Positions 25,506 to 34,754 are shown, counted from the first letter of the stretch. The stretch is DNA of 64,000 nt from Sphingobacteriales bacterium 50-39 (GCA_001898505.1 MKTZ01000010.1:186001-250000); one strand, 5' to 3'. Notes: a model not told the origin generated them from the sequence alone. Translations and numbers: made by a program.

Positions 25506-25919
25506 ATGAATATGAAAGAGCAATTATCAGCAACATTAGAAAGATCAAAAGATTACACAATGCAAGTGGCTGCCGTGATGCCGGAAGCGGGTTATACTTT
25601 CCGGCCAGCGGGGGCGGGCTGGAATTTTGGCGAGCTATTACAGCATATCGCATATGGTATTGAGTGGTGGAAGGACAATTACGTAAAGGGGAAAAAGACC
25701 GATTGGGCGCCTCCGGTGGTGAAGAGCGACAAACAGGCAGTACAAAAGGCGCTGTTACAGGCGTACGGGGTTTTGGCCGAAACCCTGGGCCGGATCTCGT
25801 TGACGGATGAGGTTGTGGCCGGGCTGCATGCTACGCTGGACCATATTACACACCATAGGGGGCAGGCCGTACTTTATCTGCGGTGTAACGGTGTCGAGCC
25901 TCCCGAGTATAGCTATTAG
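25506..25919 (+). CDS. DinB-family protein
   Basis: 137-residue four-helix-bundle protein of the DinB/YfiT superfamily, often metal-binding thiol transferases or damage-induced proteins of unknown substrate. Start at the ATG at 25506. The three expected metal ligands are suggested by His in LLQHIAYGIEWW and by the two His in LDHITHHRGQAVLYLR. It follows the AraC regulator by 41 bp, a pairing that fits a small stress-response unit. Confidence 0.87.
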   Translation: MNMKEQLSATLERSKDYTMQVAAVMPEAGYTFRPAGAGWNFGELLQHIAYGIEWWKDNYVKGKKTDWAPPVVKSDKQAVQKALLQAYGVLAETLGRISLTDEVVAGLHATLDHITHHRGQAVLYLRCNGVEPPEYSY

Positions 25920-25972
25920 GAGATACGGGGGATAAACGCTATATTTAGACGTAAATCCTAAAACTCCTATTT

Positions 25973-26566
25973 ATGCGTATGAAATTTTTACTGCCAACAG
26001 CAAGCCTTCTCCTGTTATTTGCAAGCGCCTGTAAAAAGGATTCGGGCCAGAAAAGTGCATTGGACGGGAACTGGAATTTTACTTCCATGAGTGCGAATAC
26101 AAGCAGTACCGCGGTAGTTAATTATAGTGTAAGCGATATTGAAAAGACTGTGACGACCTCCAGCTTTACCTCGACAGACAATAAGGGTACAGTATCTATC
26201 GGCGGTGGAGTAATGACAACTAAGGGGCTGGCTTACACTATATCAGCCGATGCAAGCTATGCGTATTATATAAATGATGTCGTGCAGCAGTCGGGAACTC
26301 AACCTGTATCCTATACATTGCCTCCCACTAATTCCGTCTCCAGTTTCAAGCTGGTAGGCGCGGACAGTATCTATTTCCCTGCCGGAGGTTTTTCTTCGAT
26401 GGGGGGTGGAACGACGGGCGGCGCTTCCGGGGGTAAATATACGCTCAGCGGCAACACGCTGACCATGATCATGAAGCTCGATACCAGCTTTGTAGACAAC
26501 AGTCTCGGTGTTCCTGCGCAGAAGCATGATGTGGCGACACAGACCGTTGTCCTTACCAGGCAGTAA
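25973..26566 (+). CDS. Small lipoprotein of unknown function
   Basis: 197-residue protein with a lipoprotein signal (LLLLFASAC, Cys20), followed by LDGNWNFTSMSANTSST. This WxF start is typical of lipocalin-like extracytoplasmic beta-proteins in Bacteroidota. It has a Gly/Ser-rich stretch (SSMGGGTTGGASGGKYTLSG) near the C-terminus and ends in a regular strand. Not recognised further. A TATATTTA box at 25940-25947 could serve as its -7 element. Confidence 0.75.
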   Translation: MRMKFLLPTASLLLLFASACKKDSGQKSALDGNWNFTSMSANTSSTAVVNYSVSDIEKTVTTSSFTSTDNKGTVSIGGGVMTTKGLAYTISADASYAYYINDVVQQSGTQPVSYTLPPTNSVSSFKLVGADSIYFPAGGFSSMGGGTTGGASGGKYTLSGNTLTMIMKLDTSFVDNSLGVPAQKHDVATQTVVLTRQ

Positions 26567-26628
26567 ACTTATTTGCAACCGATTGTAATTTTTCCTTAAA
26601 TTGGCATCGTAATCAACTTACGAACGCT

Positions 26629-27957
26629 ATGCCAACCCGTCGACAATTTCTTCAGCAGGGCTCCCTCGCAGCGGGCGGAGCTCTTTTGCTTTCCTCCTTT
26701 GACAGCAAGACGTTTTCATCCTTAGGGCGTATGTCAGCCGCCGACCATATCAATATAGGGGCTATCGGCATCAATGGGATGGGGTGGGCCGATCTTTCGG
26801 CTGCCCTGAAGCTGCCCGGCGTCAATGTGGTAGCTCTTTGCGATGTAGACAGGAATGTCCTTGACAGAAGGATGAAAGATCTTTCCAAGATAAATGTGGA
26901 TACCAGCAAGGTAAAGACCTATTCCGACTACCGGAAGCTGCTGGAGCAGAAGGATATCGATGCGGTGATTATCGGCACTCCCGATCATTGGCATGCGTTG
27001 ATCATGATCGAGGCATGTCAGGCCGGGAAGGATGTCTATGTAGAAAAGCCGGTGGGTAATTCCATTGGTGAATGCAGGGCCATGATGGCTGCCCAGCAGC
27101 GATACAACCGTGTGGTCCAGGCAGGGCAGTGGCAGCGCAGCCAGCAGCATTTCAAGGATGCGGTGGATTATGTGCAGTCGGGTGTGCTTGGTAATATACG
27201 TACGGTGAAGGTCTGGTGCTACCAGGGCTGGATGAAGCCCGGGCCGGTGGTGCCGGATTCCAATCCGCCGGAAGGGGTGGATTTTAAGAGGTGGCTGGGG
27301 CCTGCGCCTACCCGCAGCTTCAATGCCAGCAGGTTCCATTTCAACTTCCGCTGGTTCTGGGATTATGCCGGTGGGCTTATGACCGACTGGGGTGTGCATT
27401 TGCTGGACTATGGGCTATTGGGCATGAAGGCCGGGGTACCCAAGACTATTGCCGCCCTGGGTGGAAATTTTGCTTACCCTGATCTTTATGAGGAGACGCC
27501 TGATACCTTGACAACACTGTACCAATTTGATGGTTTCAACCTTGTCTGGGATCATGCGATGGGTATCGACAATGGCTCTTATGGCCGCGACCATGGCATT
27601 GCCTATATCGGCAATAACGGCACGCTGGTGCTTAGCAGGGGGGGATGGGAGGTCATCGAGGAAAAACAGTCAAAGAATAAGGTAAGCAAGCCTTTTGAAA
27701 AGCCGTCGGACAATGGGCTGGACAAGCATATGGCCAACTTCATCGACGTGGTCCGCAGCCGGAAAATGGAGGATTTGCGCTGCAGCATACAAGCTGGCTC
27801 TCACGTTGCAATCGTGGCTCAGATGGGTAATATCAGCTTCCGCAGCGGGCAGCGGCTGGTATGGGATGAAAAGGCGGGCAAATTCGACGCGGATAAGATC
27901 AACCAGCAATATCTGGTGAAAGAATATCATAATGGGTACAAGCTGCCCATGGTGTGA
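26629..27957 (+). CDS. Tat-exported Gfo/Idh/MocA-family oxidoreductase
   Basis: 442-residue NAD(P)-dependent sugar dehydrogenase-like protein with a Tat signal (RRQFLQQGSLAAGGALLLSSF). A Rossmann fold begins at IGAIGINGMGWAD, and the family motif EKPVGNS (Glu-Lys-Pro) lies near residue 140. Exported members in Bacteroidota include the GH109-type enzymes that cleave glycosides through a keto intermediate with tightly bound NAD; membership is plausible but not shown. It lies about 1 kb from the 3-keto-type locus at 28988-39636 and may be part of the same metabolism. Confidence 0.9.
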   Translation: MPTRRQFLQQGSLAAGGALLLSSFDSKTFSSLGRMSAADHINIGAIGINGMGWADLSAALKLPGVNVVALCDVDRNVLDRRMKDLSKINVDTSKVKTYSDYRKLLEQKDIDAVIIGTPDHWHALIMIEACQAGKDVYVEKPVGNSIGECRAMMAAQQRYNRVVQAGQWQRSQQHFKDAVDYVQSGVLGNIRTVKVWCYQGWMKPGPVVPDSNPPEGVDFKRWLGPAPTRSFNASRFHFNFRWFWDYAGGLMTDWGVHLLDYGLLGMKAGVPKTIAALGGNFAYPDLYEETPDTLTTLYQFDGFNLVWDHAMGIDNGSYGRDHGIAYIGNNGTLVLSRGGWEVIEEKQSKNKVSKPFEKPSDNGLDKHMANFIDVVRSRKMEDLRCSIQAGSHVAIVAQMGNISFRSGQRLVWDEKAGKFDADKINQQYLVKEYHNGYKLPMV

Positions 27958-28114
27958 TCTTGTGGAGCCGGGGCCAGGCTATCGTAGGGGGAAGTCCTTA
28001 ATTTCGTGTTAAAACACGGCTTTAAGGGGCATTTGCGACATAAAATCAAGATCTCAACAGAACTTTTCCTGATTTTTGCCGTTGTAATCATTCAACGACT
28101 AAAACAAGCCCCAC

Positions 28115-28960
28115 ATGATGAAAATGGCAACTGTGTTGACGCTGTCCATAAGCGTCTGCCTCTCAGCCAGGTCTCAGGATTCCCTCGTCCTAAACAAGGA
28201 GGGGAGCAGCAATTTTATAAAAGAGGTAAGCGCCACCCCGGCATCCGCGGGAATACATGATACGCTTCCTTTTCGTCATCACCTGGACTGGAGCATTCCA
28301 GCCTATCAGAAGCCTTTCCCGGTGAAATCGTTCATCCTGCCTGCCGCCATGATAGCCTATGGATATACTGCCATTCATGTCAGCGGATTGCAACATGTCA
28401 ATTCCACGATAAAGGATGAAATATGGACGGATGGTCCGCATCGTCCCATGCATGCGGATAATTACCTTATGTTCGTGCCTGCCCTGGCCGTATATGGACT
28501 GAATGCCGCCGGCGTTCATGGGGCGCATAATTTCAAGGATAGAACCATCATTTTTTTGATGTCCCAGTTATTTACCAATGCGGCGGTCTTTTCTTTGAAG
28601 AACAGCACACATGTATTGCGGCCTGACGGTTCGGATCATACTTCATTCCCGTCGGGGCATACGGCCGAGGCATTCGCCAATGCGGAGTTCCTGCGTATGG
28701 AGTATAAGGACGTCAGTCCCTGGTATGGGATAGCCGGCTATGCTGTGGCTACTACTACCGGAATCCTTCGTATGTATAACAACAAGCATTGGTTCAATGA
28801 TGTCGTGGCCGGCGCCGGATTTGGCATTGCGGGCACGCGCCTGGCTTACTGGCTATATCCGAAAATACAGCATGCATTTGGCAGTAAATCCACGGGAACA
28901 GTGCTGATGCCTTCTTATCAGAATGGGTCCTTTGGACTGTCTTTTGCCAAAGTGTTTTAG
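28115..28960 (+). CDS. PAP2-family phosphatase
   Basis: 281-residue membrane or periplasmic phosphatase of the type 2 phosphatidic acid phosphatase family. The three catalytic motifs are all visible: KNSTHVLRP, the PSGHTA core with the catalytic His, and RMYNNKHWFNDVVAG with the second His and Asp. A signal peptide precedes (ending LSARSQ). Possible substrates are undecaprenyl pyrophosphate or other lipid phosphates. It converges on the ThuA gene with a 27-bp gap and no obvious terminator. Confidence 0.9.
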   Translation: MMKMATVLTLSISVCLSARSQDSLVLNKEGSSNFIKEVSATPASAGIHDTLPFRHHLDWSIPAYQKPFPVKSFILPAAMIAYGYTAIHVSGLQHVNSTIKDEIWTDGPHRPMHADNYLMFVPALAVYGLNAAGVHGAHNFKDRTIIFLMSQLFTNAAVFSLKNSTHVLRPDGSDHTSFPSGHTAEAFANAEFLRMEYKDVSPWYGIAGYAVATTTGILRMYNNKHWFNDVVAGAGFGIAGTRLAYWLYPKIQHAFGSKSTGTVLMPSYQNGSFGLSFAKVF

Positions 28961-28987
28961 CGGGCGCCTGATCACCGGCGACCAGGG

Positions 28988-29746
28988 TTATTTCCTGCCC
29001 ATGGCGTATTGAATGCCGCCAAGGAGAAGTCCCAGGTAGGCGGGATCCGAATAGGATTCGTCCGTATGTCCCAACTCTATATAGAAGGACCTGCCACCTT
29101 CGTATTCGTGGTACCAGGCCATGGGATGATTGTCGCCATTCTCTCCACCAGTATATGATTTTTCGTCAATCTTCAACAGCACATGGATATTGGGGTTGAG
29201 GTATTTGAAATTATACCATTCATCCCAGCGTGACCATGTTTCGGGCAGGCCTTTTGTGGCGGGGTTATCCTTGTCCACGACGATGATATTGGCCTGTTGC
29301 TGTTTGGGGTGGGACTTGAAATATCCTCCTACCAGATCGCCATACCATTGCCAATTGTATTCGCAGTCGGTGGCGGCGTGTATTCCCAGGAACCCTCCGC
29401 CGTGGTGGATATATTTCTGCAAGGCTTTCTCCTCCTCGGGACCAAATACCTTACCTGTGGGGCTGAGGAAAATGAGCGCGGAGTATTTCTTCAGGTTCTT
29501 GTAACGGAACTGTGTGGAATCTTCTGTGACGTCCACGTCGAAGCCATTCTCTTCTCCCAGCTTTTTTATCGCGACTGTACCGGCTGCTATGCTGGCGTGG
29601 TGGTAGCCATTGGTCTTGCAGAAAATAAGCACTTTGGGCCGGGTAAATATCTCTGGCCAGGAACGGGTTGTCGCACTGGTCAGGAGCAGGCTGGCCATTA
29701 CAAAAGCCAGGACAGCCATAAAGCGGAGAAAGGAAGGTCTTCTCAT
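28988..29746 (-). CDS. ThuA-domain protein, exported
   Basis: 252-residue ThuA-like (trehalose utilisation type) protein with a glutamine-amidotransferase-like fold. The ATG at 29746 is preferred because it starts a signal peptide (MRRPSFLRFMAVLAF...) just 14 bp after the DUF1080 stop; the longer frame runs into that gene. Family motifs include KTNGYHHASI, ALIFLSPTG, HHGGGFLGIHAATDCEYNWQWYGDLVGGYFKSHP and the late SFYIELGHTDESY. It is the last gene of the five-gene minus-strand operon. ThuA proteins often sit with DUF1080 proteins in sugar-degradation loci. Confidence 0.9.
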   Translation of the reverse strand: MRRPSFLRFMAVLAFVMASLLLTSATTRSWPEIFTRPKVLIFCKTNGYHHASIAAGTVAIKKLGEENGFDVDVTEDSTQFRYKNLKKYSALIFLSPTGKVFGPEEEKALQKYIHHGGGFLGIHAATDCEYNWQWYGDLVGGYFKSHPKQQQANIIVVDKDNPATKGLPETWSRWDEWYNFKYLNPNIHVLLKIDEKSYTGGENGDNHPMAWYHEYEGGRSFYIELGHTDESYSDPAYLGLLLGGIQYAMGRK

Positions 29747-29760
29747 GTGGAGGTTACTTA

Positions 29761-30459
29761 TTAAAGTTGTTTTATTTTGATATTGCGATACCATACTTCG
29801 TTGCCGTGATCCTGCAGACAGATCCTGCCTTTCCAGAATGTGCCAAAAGCGGGCCATTGTTTGAACTTGCTGTCTGCTACCATTTTTTTCCATTCCTCAT
29901 TCCACCGGGTGGTGGATACCACATTGACCCCGTTGAGGAATAATTTCAACGTGCCGTCCTTGCTGTATATCTCTACCTGGTTCCATTCTCCTACGGGCTT
30001 GACCGACTCTTTACTACAGGCGATGAGATCATACAGATCGCCCGCGCGGTGTTTGTGTATCTTACCGTCGGGGTGTCCGTCGTTGTCGAGCACCTGCATT
30101 TCGGGGCCTGTGTAATAGGACTCTTTGTATTTGGCAGTATCTTCTTGTACGTAAAAGAGGATGCCGCTGTTGCCTTTTGGCGATATTTTCCATTCCAGCC
30201 GGAGGTCGAAGTTGCCGTAGACGCCGTCTGTGGCGAGATCACCTTGCCCTTTTTTCGACTTGTCCAGGTGGAGGGCGCCATCCTTTACTTCCCATTGAGG
30301 GTCGGTCTGGGACTTACCGAATGTGTGCCATCCTTTTGTAGTCTTTCCGTCGAAAAGCGTTTTCCATCCGCCGTCGGCGTTTTTATTGTGTTTGGCCCTG
30401 GAAACAGGTAGGGCTGCCATCAATAGGAGGGCAGGCAGGGCAGCAATCGTATATTTCAT
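29761..30459 (-). CDS. DUF1080 (3-keto-disaccharide hydrolase domain) protein
   Basis: 232-residue exported protein with a concanavalin-like beta-jelly roll. It shows the family start WKTLFDGKTTKGWHTFGK, the middle DLRLEWKISPKGNSGILFYVQ, and PTGEW-type variant KPVGEWNQVEIYSKDGTLKLFLNGV. The domain (PF06439) is known from 3-keto-glucoside hydrolases, which cut sugars first oxidised at C3. The operon also encodes a cytochrome c and a sugar isomerase, and the divergent arm encodes GMC dehydrogenases, so this is the likely hydrolytic step. The cytochrome gene lies 5 bp upstream. Confidence 0.93.
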   Translation of the reverse strand: MKYTIAALPALLLMAALPVSRAKHNKNADGGWKTLFDGKTTKGWHTFGKSQTDPQWEVKDGALHLDKSKKGQGDLATDGVYGNFDLRLEWKISPKGNSGILFYVQEDTAKYKESYYTGPEMQVLDNDGHPDGKIHKHRAGDLYDLIACSKESVKPVGEWNQVEIYSKDGTLKLFLNGVNVVSTTRWNEEWKKMVADSKFKQWPAFGTFWKGRICLQDHGNEVWYRNIKIKQL

Positions 30460-30464
30460 GTTGT

Positions 30465-30884
30465 TTATTTCTTCAATGTCATGATGTATTTCACGATCGT
30501 CGTCGCATCATCCTTGGTGAGAGCTGCGTGAGGGGTCATGGGAACTGTGCCCCATACGCCGCTGCCGCCGGATATGATCTTACCGGCCAGCCTGTCGATG
30601 GTGGTGTCGGCTGCGGGGGCATATTTAGCCGCCACTTCGTCGTAAGCGGGTCCGATGGAGGCGCCGCTGCTGGCCTTGTTCAGACGATGACAGGTGGTAC
30701 AGTCGCTGCTGCCGATGAGCTCCAGGCCTTTGGTGTCGCCTGTGGCGGCGGCAGCCGGAGCCGTAGTGCCGGATGTGCTACCGGAATCTTTTTTTTCTGC
30801 AGGTTTGGAGCTGTCAGAGCCGCCGCATGCTGCTGCGAGCAGGCTGCAAGATAAAATAAAGACTAGTCCTTTCTTCATAAACAC
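30465..30884 (-). CDS. Lipoprotein c-type cytochrome
   Basis: 139-residue lipoprotein (lipobox LAAAC, Cys20) with a Ser/Thr/Ala-rich linker, then a single heme c site CTTCH (Cys62, Cys65, His66). The likely axial Met is Met116 in GTVPMTPHA. It is a small class I cytochrome and a plausible electron acceptor for the GMC dehydrogenases on the divergent strand, as in Caulobacter-type LacA/LacB/LacC systems. An in-frame ATG two codons downstream is an equally good start. Confidence 0.92.
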   Translation of the reverse strand: MFMKKGLVFILSCSLLAAACGGSDSSKPAEKKDSGSTSGTTAPAAAATGDTKGLELIGSSDCTTCHRLNKASSGASIGPAYDEVAAKYAPAADTTIDRLAGKIISGGSGVWGTVPMTPHAALTKDDATTIVKYIMTLKK

Positions 30885-30943
30885 AATTTTTAGATGAGGG
30901 TCAATGTCCGGAATGGATTTGCCGCCCCAAGTTCCGAAATAAT

Positions 30944-31999
30944 TTATTGCAACCCTAGAACGGAGCGATTAAATTTTTCATCGCTGCCGGTGCCGGCGAA
31001 GTCGTCGAACGCTCTTTCCGTGACACGTATGATATGATCCTTGATAAAGGGAGCTCCTTCCTTAGCCCCATCTTCCGGATGTTTGAGCGCACATTCCCAT
31101 TCCAGCACTGCCCAGCCTTTGTAATCATAGGCCGTGAGCTTGCTGAAAATGGATTTGAAGTTGACCTGGCCGTCGCCGAGCGAGCGGAAGCGGCCGGCGC
31201 GATCCACCCATCCCTGGTAGCCCCCGTAGACGCCTTGTTTACCGGTGGGATTGAATTCGGCGTCCTTGACGTGGAACATACGGATACGTTCGTGGTAATT
31301 GTCGATGTATTCCAGGTAATTCAGACATTGCAGGACGAAGTGGGAGGGATCGTACAGCAGACAGGCCCTGGGGTGGTTGTTGGTGTGCTCGAGGAACATT
31401 TCATAGGTGATGCCGTCGTGCAGGTCTTCTCCCGGGTGGATCTCGTAGCAGAGGTCCACGCCGTACTTGTCGAATTCATCGAGGATGGGCATCCAGCGGG
31501 CGGCCAACTCTTTAAAACCTGTCTCGACCAACCCGGCGGGGCGCTGGGGCCAGGGATAGACCGTAGGCCAGAGCAGGGCTCCGCTGAAAGTGGCGTGAGC
31601 ATTCAATCCCAGGTTTTGGGATGCCCTGGCTGCATACTTCAGCTGCTGGACCGCCCATTGCTGGCGGGCTTTGGGATTGTTGCGCACGCTGTCCGGGGCA
31701 AAGCCGTCGAAAAGTGCGTCATAGGCCGGGTGTACCGCTACCAATTGCCCCTGTAAGTGGGAGGAGAGTTCGGTGATCTGAAGGCCTGCCTCCTGTACGA
31801 TGCCTTTTATCTCATCGGCATAGGTCTTACTTTCCGCCGCTTTTTGGAGGTCGATGCAGCGGCTGTCCCAGCTGGGTATCTGCACTCCGATGTATCCGAG
31901 GCCGGCGGCCCATTTACAGATGGAGGCGAGTGAATTGAAAGGGGGCTTGTCTCCCATGAATTGAGCGAGGAAGATGCCGGGTCCTTTGATAGTTTGCAT
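30944..31999 (-). CDS. Sugar phosphate isomerase/epimerase (AP endonuclease 2 family TIM barrel)
   Basis: 351-residue TIM-barrel protein without a signal peptide, so cytoplasmic. Metal-binding positions are suggested by YEIHPGEDLHDG (Glu/His), LLYDPSHFVLQ (Asp, His) and FHVKDAEF (His, Asp). It belongs to the xylose isomerase-like superfamily, whose members epimerise or isomerise ketose-type sugars. It is 18 bp from the upstream oxidoreductase gene and 59 bp from the cytochrome gene, in a keto-sugar operon. It may act on 3-keto-sugars (inference). Confidence 0.9.
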   Translation of the reverse strand: MQTIKGPGIFLAQFMGDKPPFNSLASICKWAAGLGYIGVQIPSWDSRCIDLQKAAESKTYADEIKGIVQEAGLQITELSSHLQGQLVAVHPAYDALFDGFAPDSVRNNPKARQQWAVQQLKYAARASQNLGLNAHATFSGALLWPTVYPWPQRPAGLVETGFKELAARWMPILDEFDKYGVDLCYEIHPGEDLHDGITYEMFLEHTNNHPRACLLYDPSHFVLQCLNYLEYIDNYHERIRMFHVKDAEFNPTGKQGVYGGYQGWVDRAGRFRSLGDGQVNFKSIFSKLTAYDYKGWAVLEWECALKHPEDGAKEGAPFIKDHIIRVTERAFDDFAGTGSDEKFNRSVLGLQ

Positions 32000-32017
32000 A
32001 TGACAATACTTTTTTGG

Positions 32018-33178
32018 TTAGTCGATTGTGAAGAAGGTCCATTTTTCCAGGCTTTCGTTGCTTTTGACGACATTGTCGATGAAGGCCATGCCACGGACGC
32101 CATCTGCAGCTGTGGGGAAGTCCAGCTCTTCGGGAGTGGGTGTTCTTCCTTCCAGGCGGGCGGACAGGGTCAGCGCAAAGTTGCGGTAGAGGTTGGCGAA
32201 TGCCTCCAGGTAGCCTTCTGGATGGCCGGGAGGGGTTCGGGTGTTGTGTTTGGCATATGAAGAAAGATAGCCCATGCCGGCGCGATAGACCTGTGTGGGT
32301 TGATCCAGCCATTTTACCAGCAGTGTATTGGGTTCCTGCTGTGCCCATTCCAGACCGCCATTTTCTCCATATACGCGTATCTTGACGGCATTCTCTTCTC
32401 CTGCAGCAACCTGGGAGGCGAACAATACGCCGGTGGCGCCGTTGTCGAATCGTAAGAGGACATTTCCGTCGTCGTCCAGGGCTCTTCCTTTTACAAAAAT
32501 GCTCAGGTCGGCGCAGAGCTGTTTGATCTGGAGACCGCTGATATATTCTGCCAGGTGGGCTGCGTGTGTACCGATATCCCCCATACAGCCGGCCTTGCCT
32601 GAGCGGGAGGGATCTGTTCGCCATTCCGCCTGTTTGCTGCCATCTTTCTCCGAGAGGCGGCTGAGCCAGCCCTGGGGATATTCGACATATATCTTTCTTA
32701 TCTTACCGAAGACACCTTCTTTTACCATCTGCCGGGCCTGTTTGACCATTGGGTAGCCCGAATAGGTATGTGTCAGACAAAGCAGGAGACCTGTGTCGTT
32801 GACCTTTTTTTCCAATTTCTTAGCCTCATCCTGCGAAAAAGTCATAGGCTTGTCGATGACGACATGGAATCCTTTTTCCAGGGCCAGCATGGCGGGTTCG
32901 AAATGCAGGTGATTGGGGGTAACGATGGCGACGAAGTCCATGCGTTTGCCGGCGGGCAACTGACTTTCCTTTTCTATCATTTCTTTATAGCTGCCGTAGA
33001 TGCGATCTTCCGGCAGGAATAAGGCGAGACCGGACTCTTTTGCTGTAGCGGGATTGCTGCTGAGGGCTCCGCATACGAGTTCGATGAGTCCGTCCATATT
33101 GGCTGCGATGCGGTGCACGGCGCCGATGAAGGCGTTCTTGCCTCCACCGATCATTCCCATTTTTAATTTGCGTTTCAT
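32018..33178 (-). CDS. Gfo/Idh/MocA-family oxidoreductase (cytoplasmic)
   Basis: 386-residue NAD(P)-dependent oxidoreductase. The ATG at 33178 is preferred since it gives MKRKLKMGMIGGG, the Rossmann start; upstream codons are not conserved in character. The DKPMTFS motif is the usual family signature (Lys of the catalytic region), and HAAHLAEYISGLQ lies in the substrate domain. No signal is present. As first gene of the minus-strand operon it could reduce a 3-keto sugar after uptake (family precedent: keto-sugar reductases in sugar catabolism; role inferred). Confidence 0.92.
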   Translation of the reverse strand: MKRKLKMGMIGGGKNAFIGAVHRIAANMDGLIELVCGALSSNPATAKESGLALFLPEDRIYGSYKEMIEKESQLPAGKRMDFVAIVTPNHLHFEPAMLALEKGFHVVIDKPMTFSQDEAKKLEKKVNDTGLLLCLTHTYSGYPMVKQARQMVKEGVFGKIRKIYVEYPQGWLSRLSEKDGSKQAEWRTDPSRSGKAGCMGDIGTHAAHLAEYISGLQIKQLCADLSIFVKGRALDDDGNVLLRFDNGATGVLFASQVAAGEENAVKIRVYGENGGLEWAQQEPNTLLVKWLDQPTQVYRAGMGYLSSYAKHNTRTPPGHPEGYLEAFANLYRNFALTLSARLEGRTPTPEELDFPTAADGVRGMAFIDNVVKSNESLEKWTFFTID

Positions 33179-33207
33179 CCTATATTTTATTAAACCATTT
33201 AATTTGA

Positions 33208-33224
33208 CCCGCCTGATCGGCGGG
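33208..33224 (-). promoter_or_regulatory. Leader hairpin of the minus-strand operon
   Basis: CCCGCC and GGCGGG pair around a 5-nt loop. The hairpin lies 29 bp upstream of the ATG at 33178, in the probable 5' leader of the Gfo/Idh-first operon. It could be an operator or a translation control element; no known riboswitch structure is recognised. Confidence 0.4.
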
Positions 33225-33341
33225 AGGGAGCACAATTTTAATGCATCTTAGTGGAAATTCATCTTATTTGTAAGCTTTTGGTACATTTTCTAAGTAATTG
33301 GTGTCTATTTTAAGGAATTATTGATATAGCACCGCTTTAGC

Positions 33342-33416
33342 AGTGTAGTTTTTTAAAATAAAAAAGTACATTTACCACTCTTACGAAACCTAACAAGCAC
33401 ATTTAAAAACTACACT
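33342..33416. promoter_or_regulatory. Divergent control region with a split inverted repeat
   Basis: AGTGTAGTTTTT (33342-33353) is the exact reverse complement of AAAAACTACACT (33405-33416), with 51 bp between the arms. The second arm ends four bases before the MFS start codon. The arms flank a TACATTTA box at 33367-33374, so they bracket the likely start point of the plus-strand operon. Possible paired operator sites. Confidence 0.5.
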
Positions 33417-33420
33417 TGCC

Positions 33421-34668
33421 ATGTCTGCAAACATTCACGCTAACAAGCTTTTTCTCGCCAGCCGGATAGCTCTTATTTTCACGGCTATGACCTTTGCCTT
33501 CCGGGCTTCGCTGGAGGGGGTATGGGGAACTGAATTTCATTTAGACAAGGAACAAATAGGATGGATATTCAGTCCTGCGTTCTATGGCTTTACGCTGGCG
33601 ATGATCTTTGGGGGGCCGTTGTGTGATGTGCTGGGTATGAAGAAATTGTTAGGATTGGCTTTTATCGGTCATATAGCCGGAGCGATCGTCTATCTGCTGG
33701 CCAAAGATGCGACCATGCTGTTCATCGGGACGTTGTGTATGGGTATCGGCAACGGGATGGTGGAAGCTGCCTGTAATCCGCTGACGGTGACGCTTTATCC
33801 CAATAACAAGACGATGATGTTGAACAGGTTCCATGTCTGGTTTCCCGGTGGTCTGGCGTTGGGTGGCGTCATAGCATATTTATTGATGGACCAGCTGCAT
33901 CTGAACTGGCATGTGCTGATCGGCGTATTGTTTATTCCTGCCATTATATATGGATGGATGTTTTGGAGCCTGGAATTTCCCAAGACGGAAAGAGTTACCA
34001 GCGGTGTTAGCACGAAAGATATGTTCCTTTCCTGTCTGAACCCTCTTTTCCTGGTAATGCTGGCCTGTATGTTCCTGACTGCGGCGACGGAGCTGGGGAC
34101 GAACCAATGGATCGTTGCTTTATTGCAGGGGGCGAATGTTTCGGGCATCCTTGTACTGGTGTTCATCAATGGTCTTATGGCATTGGGCAGAAGCTTTGCG
34201 GGACCGGTGGTACACCGTCTGAACCCGAACGGGATGCTGATCCTCTCCGCGATATTATCCGCCATCGGATTGATCCTGATGAGCAAGGCCAGCGGTTATG
34301 CAGCTTTTGGGGCAGCCTTTGTATTTGCCGCGGGTATCTGTTTCTTCTGGCCGACCATGCTGGGTTTTGTAGCTGAGTATGTACCCAAATCCGGGGCGCT
34401 GGGGCTTTCGATCATGGGGGGCGCGGGCATGTTCTCCGTATCGCTGATATTGCCCCTGATGGGAAAATGGTATCAGAATTTCAAGGATGCCGCTATTGCC
34501 GGAGGGACTGACGCCGCGCACGCCGATGCTATTGCGGGCTCCAATACTTTTATGAAAGTGGCTATTATGCCGGCGATACTGATCGTGGTATTTACGCTCA
34601 TATATATAGTCCGTCGCAAAACATATGCTGCTCATAAACAGCAAATGCAGCCCGGATCGGCCAATTAA
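33421..34668 (+). CDS. MFS transporter
   Basis: 415-residue inner-membrane carrier with about 12 hydrophobic segments. The N-terminal half has GWIFSPAFYGFTLAMIFGGPLCDVLG, a motif-A-like loop (GPLCDVLGMKKLL), and the middle shows NRFHVWFPGGLALGG. It most resembles sugar or nucleoside-type MFS carriers (FucP/NHS-like); substrate unknown. It heads the plus-strand operon that continues with the isomerase-like and GMC genes, so it probably imports the oxidised or released sugar. Confidence 0.9.
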   Translation: MSANIHANKLFLASRIALIFTAMTFAFRASLEGVWGTEFHLDKEQIGWIFSPAFYGFTLAMIFGGPLCDVLGMKKLLGLAFIGHIAGAIVYLLAKDATMLFIGTLCMGIGNGMVEAACNPLTVTLYPNNKTMMLNRFHVWFPGGLALGGVIAYLLMDQLHLNWHVLIGVLFIPAIIYGWMFWSLEFPKTERVTSGVSTKDMFLSCLNPLFLVMLACMFLTAATELGTNQWIVALLQGANVSGILVLVFINGLMALGRSFAGPVVHRLNPNGMLILSAILSAIGLILMSKASGYAAFGAAFVFAAGICFFWPTMLGFVAEYVPKSGALGLSIMGGAGMFSVSLILPLMGKWYQNFKDAAIAGGTDAAHADAIAGSNTFMKVAIMPAILIVVFTLIYIVRRKTYAAHKQQMQPGSAN

Positions 34669-34754
34669 TGTTTTTTTAATGCCATGCGTCCTTTTTGTGG
34701 CTGGATGCATGCGAACATTTTGTAAATTACTTTTTTTAACGACCGGAACCATTT

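Noticed and set aside
29747-29893. N-terminal extension of the ThuA gene
   Set aside because: It overlaps the DUF1080 gene and lacks a signal; the ATG at 29746 starts an export signal.
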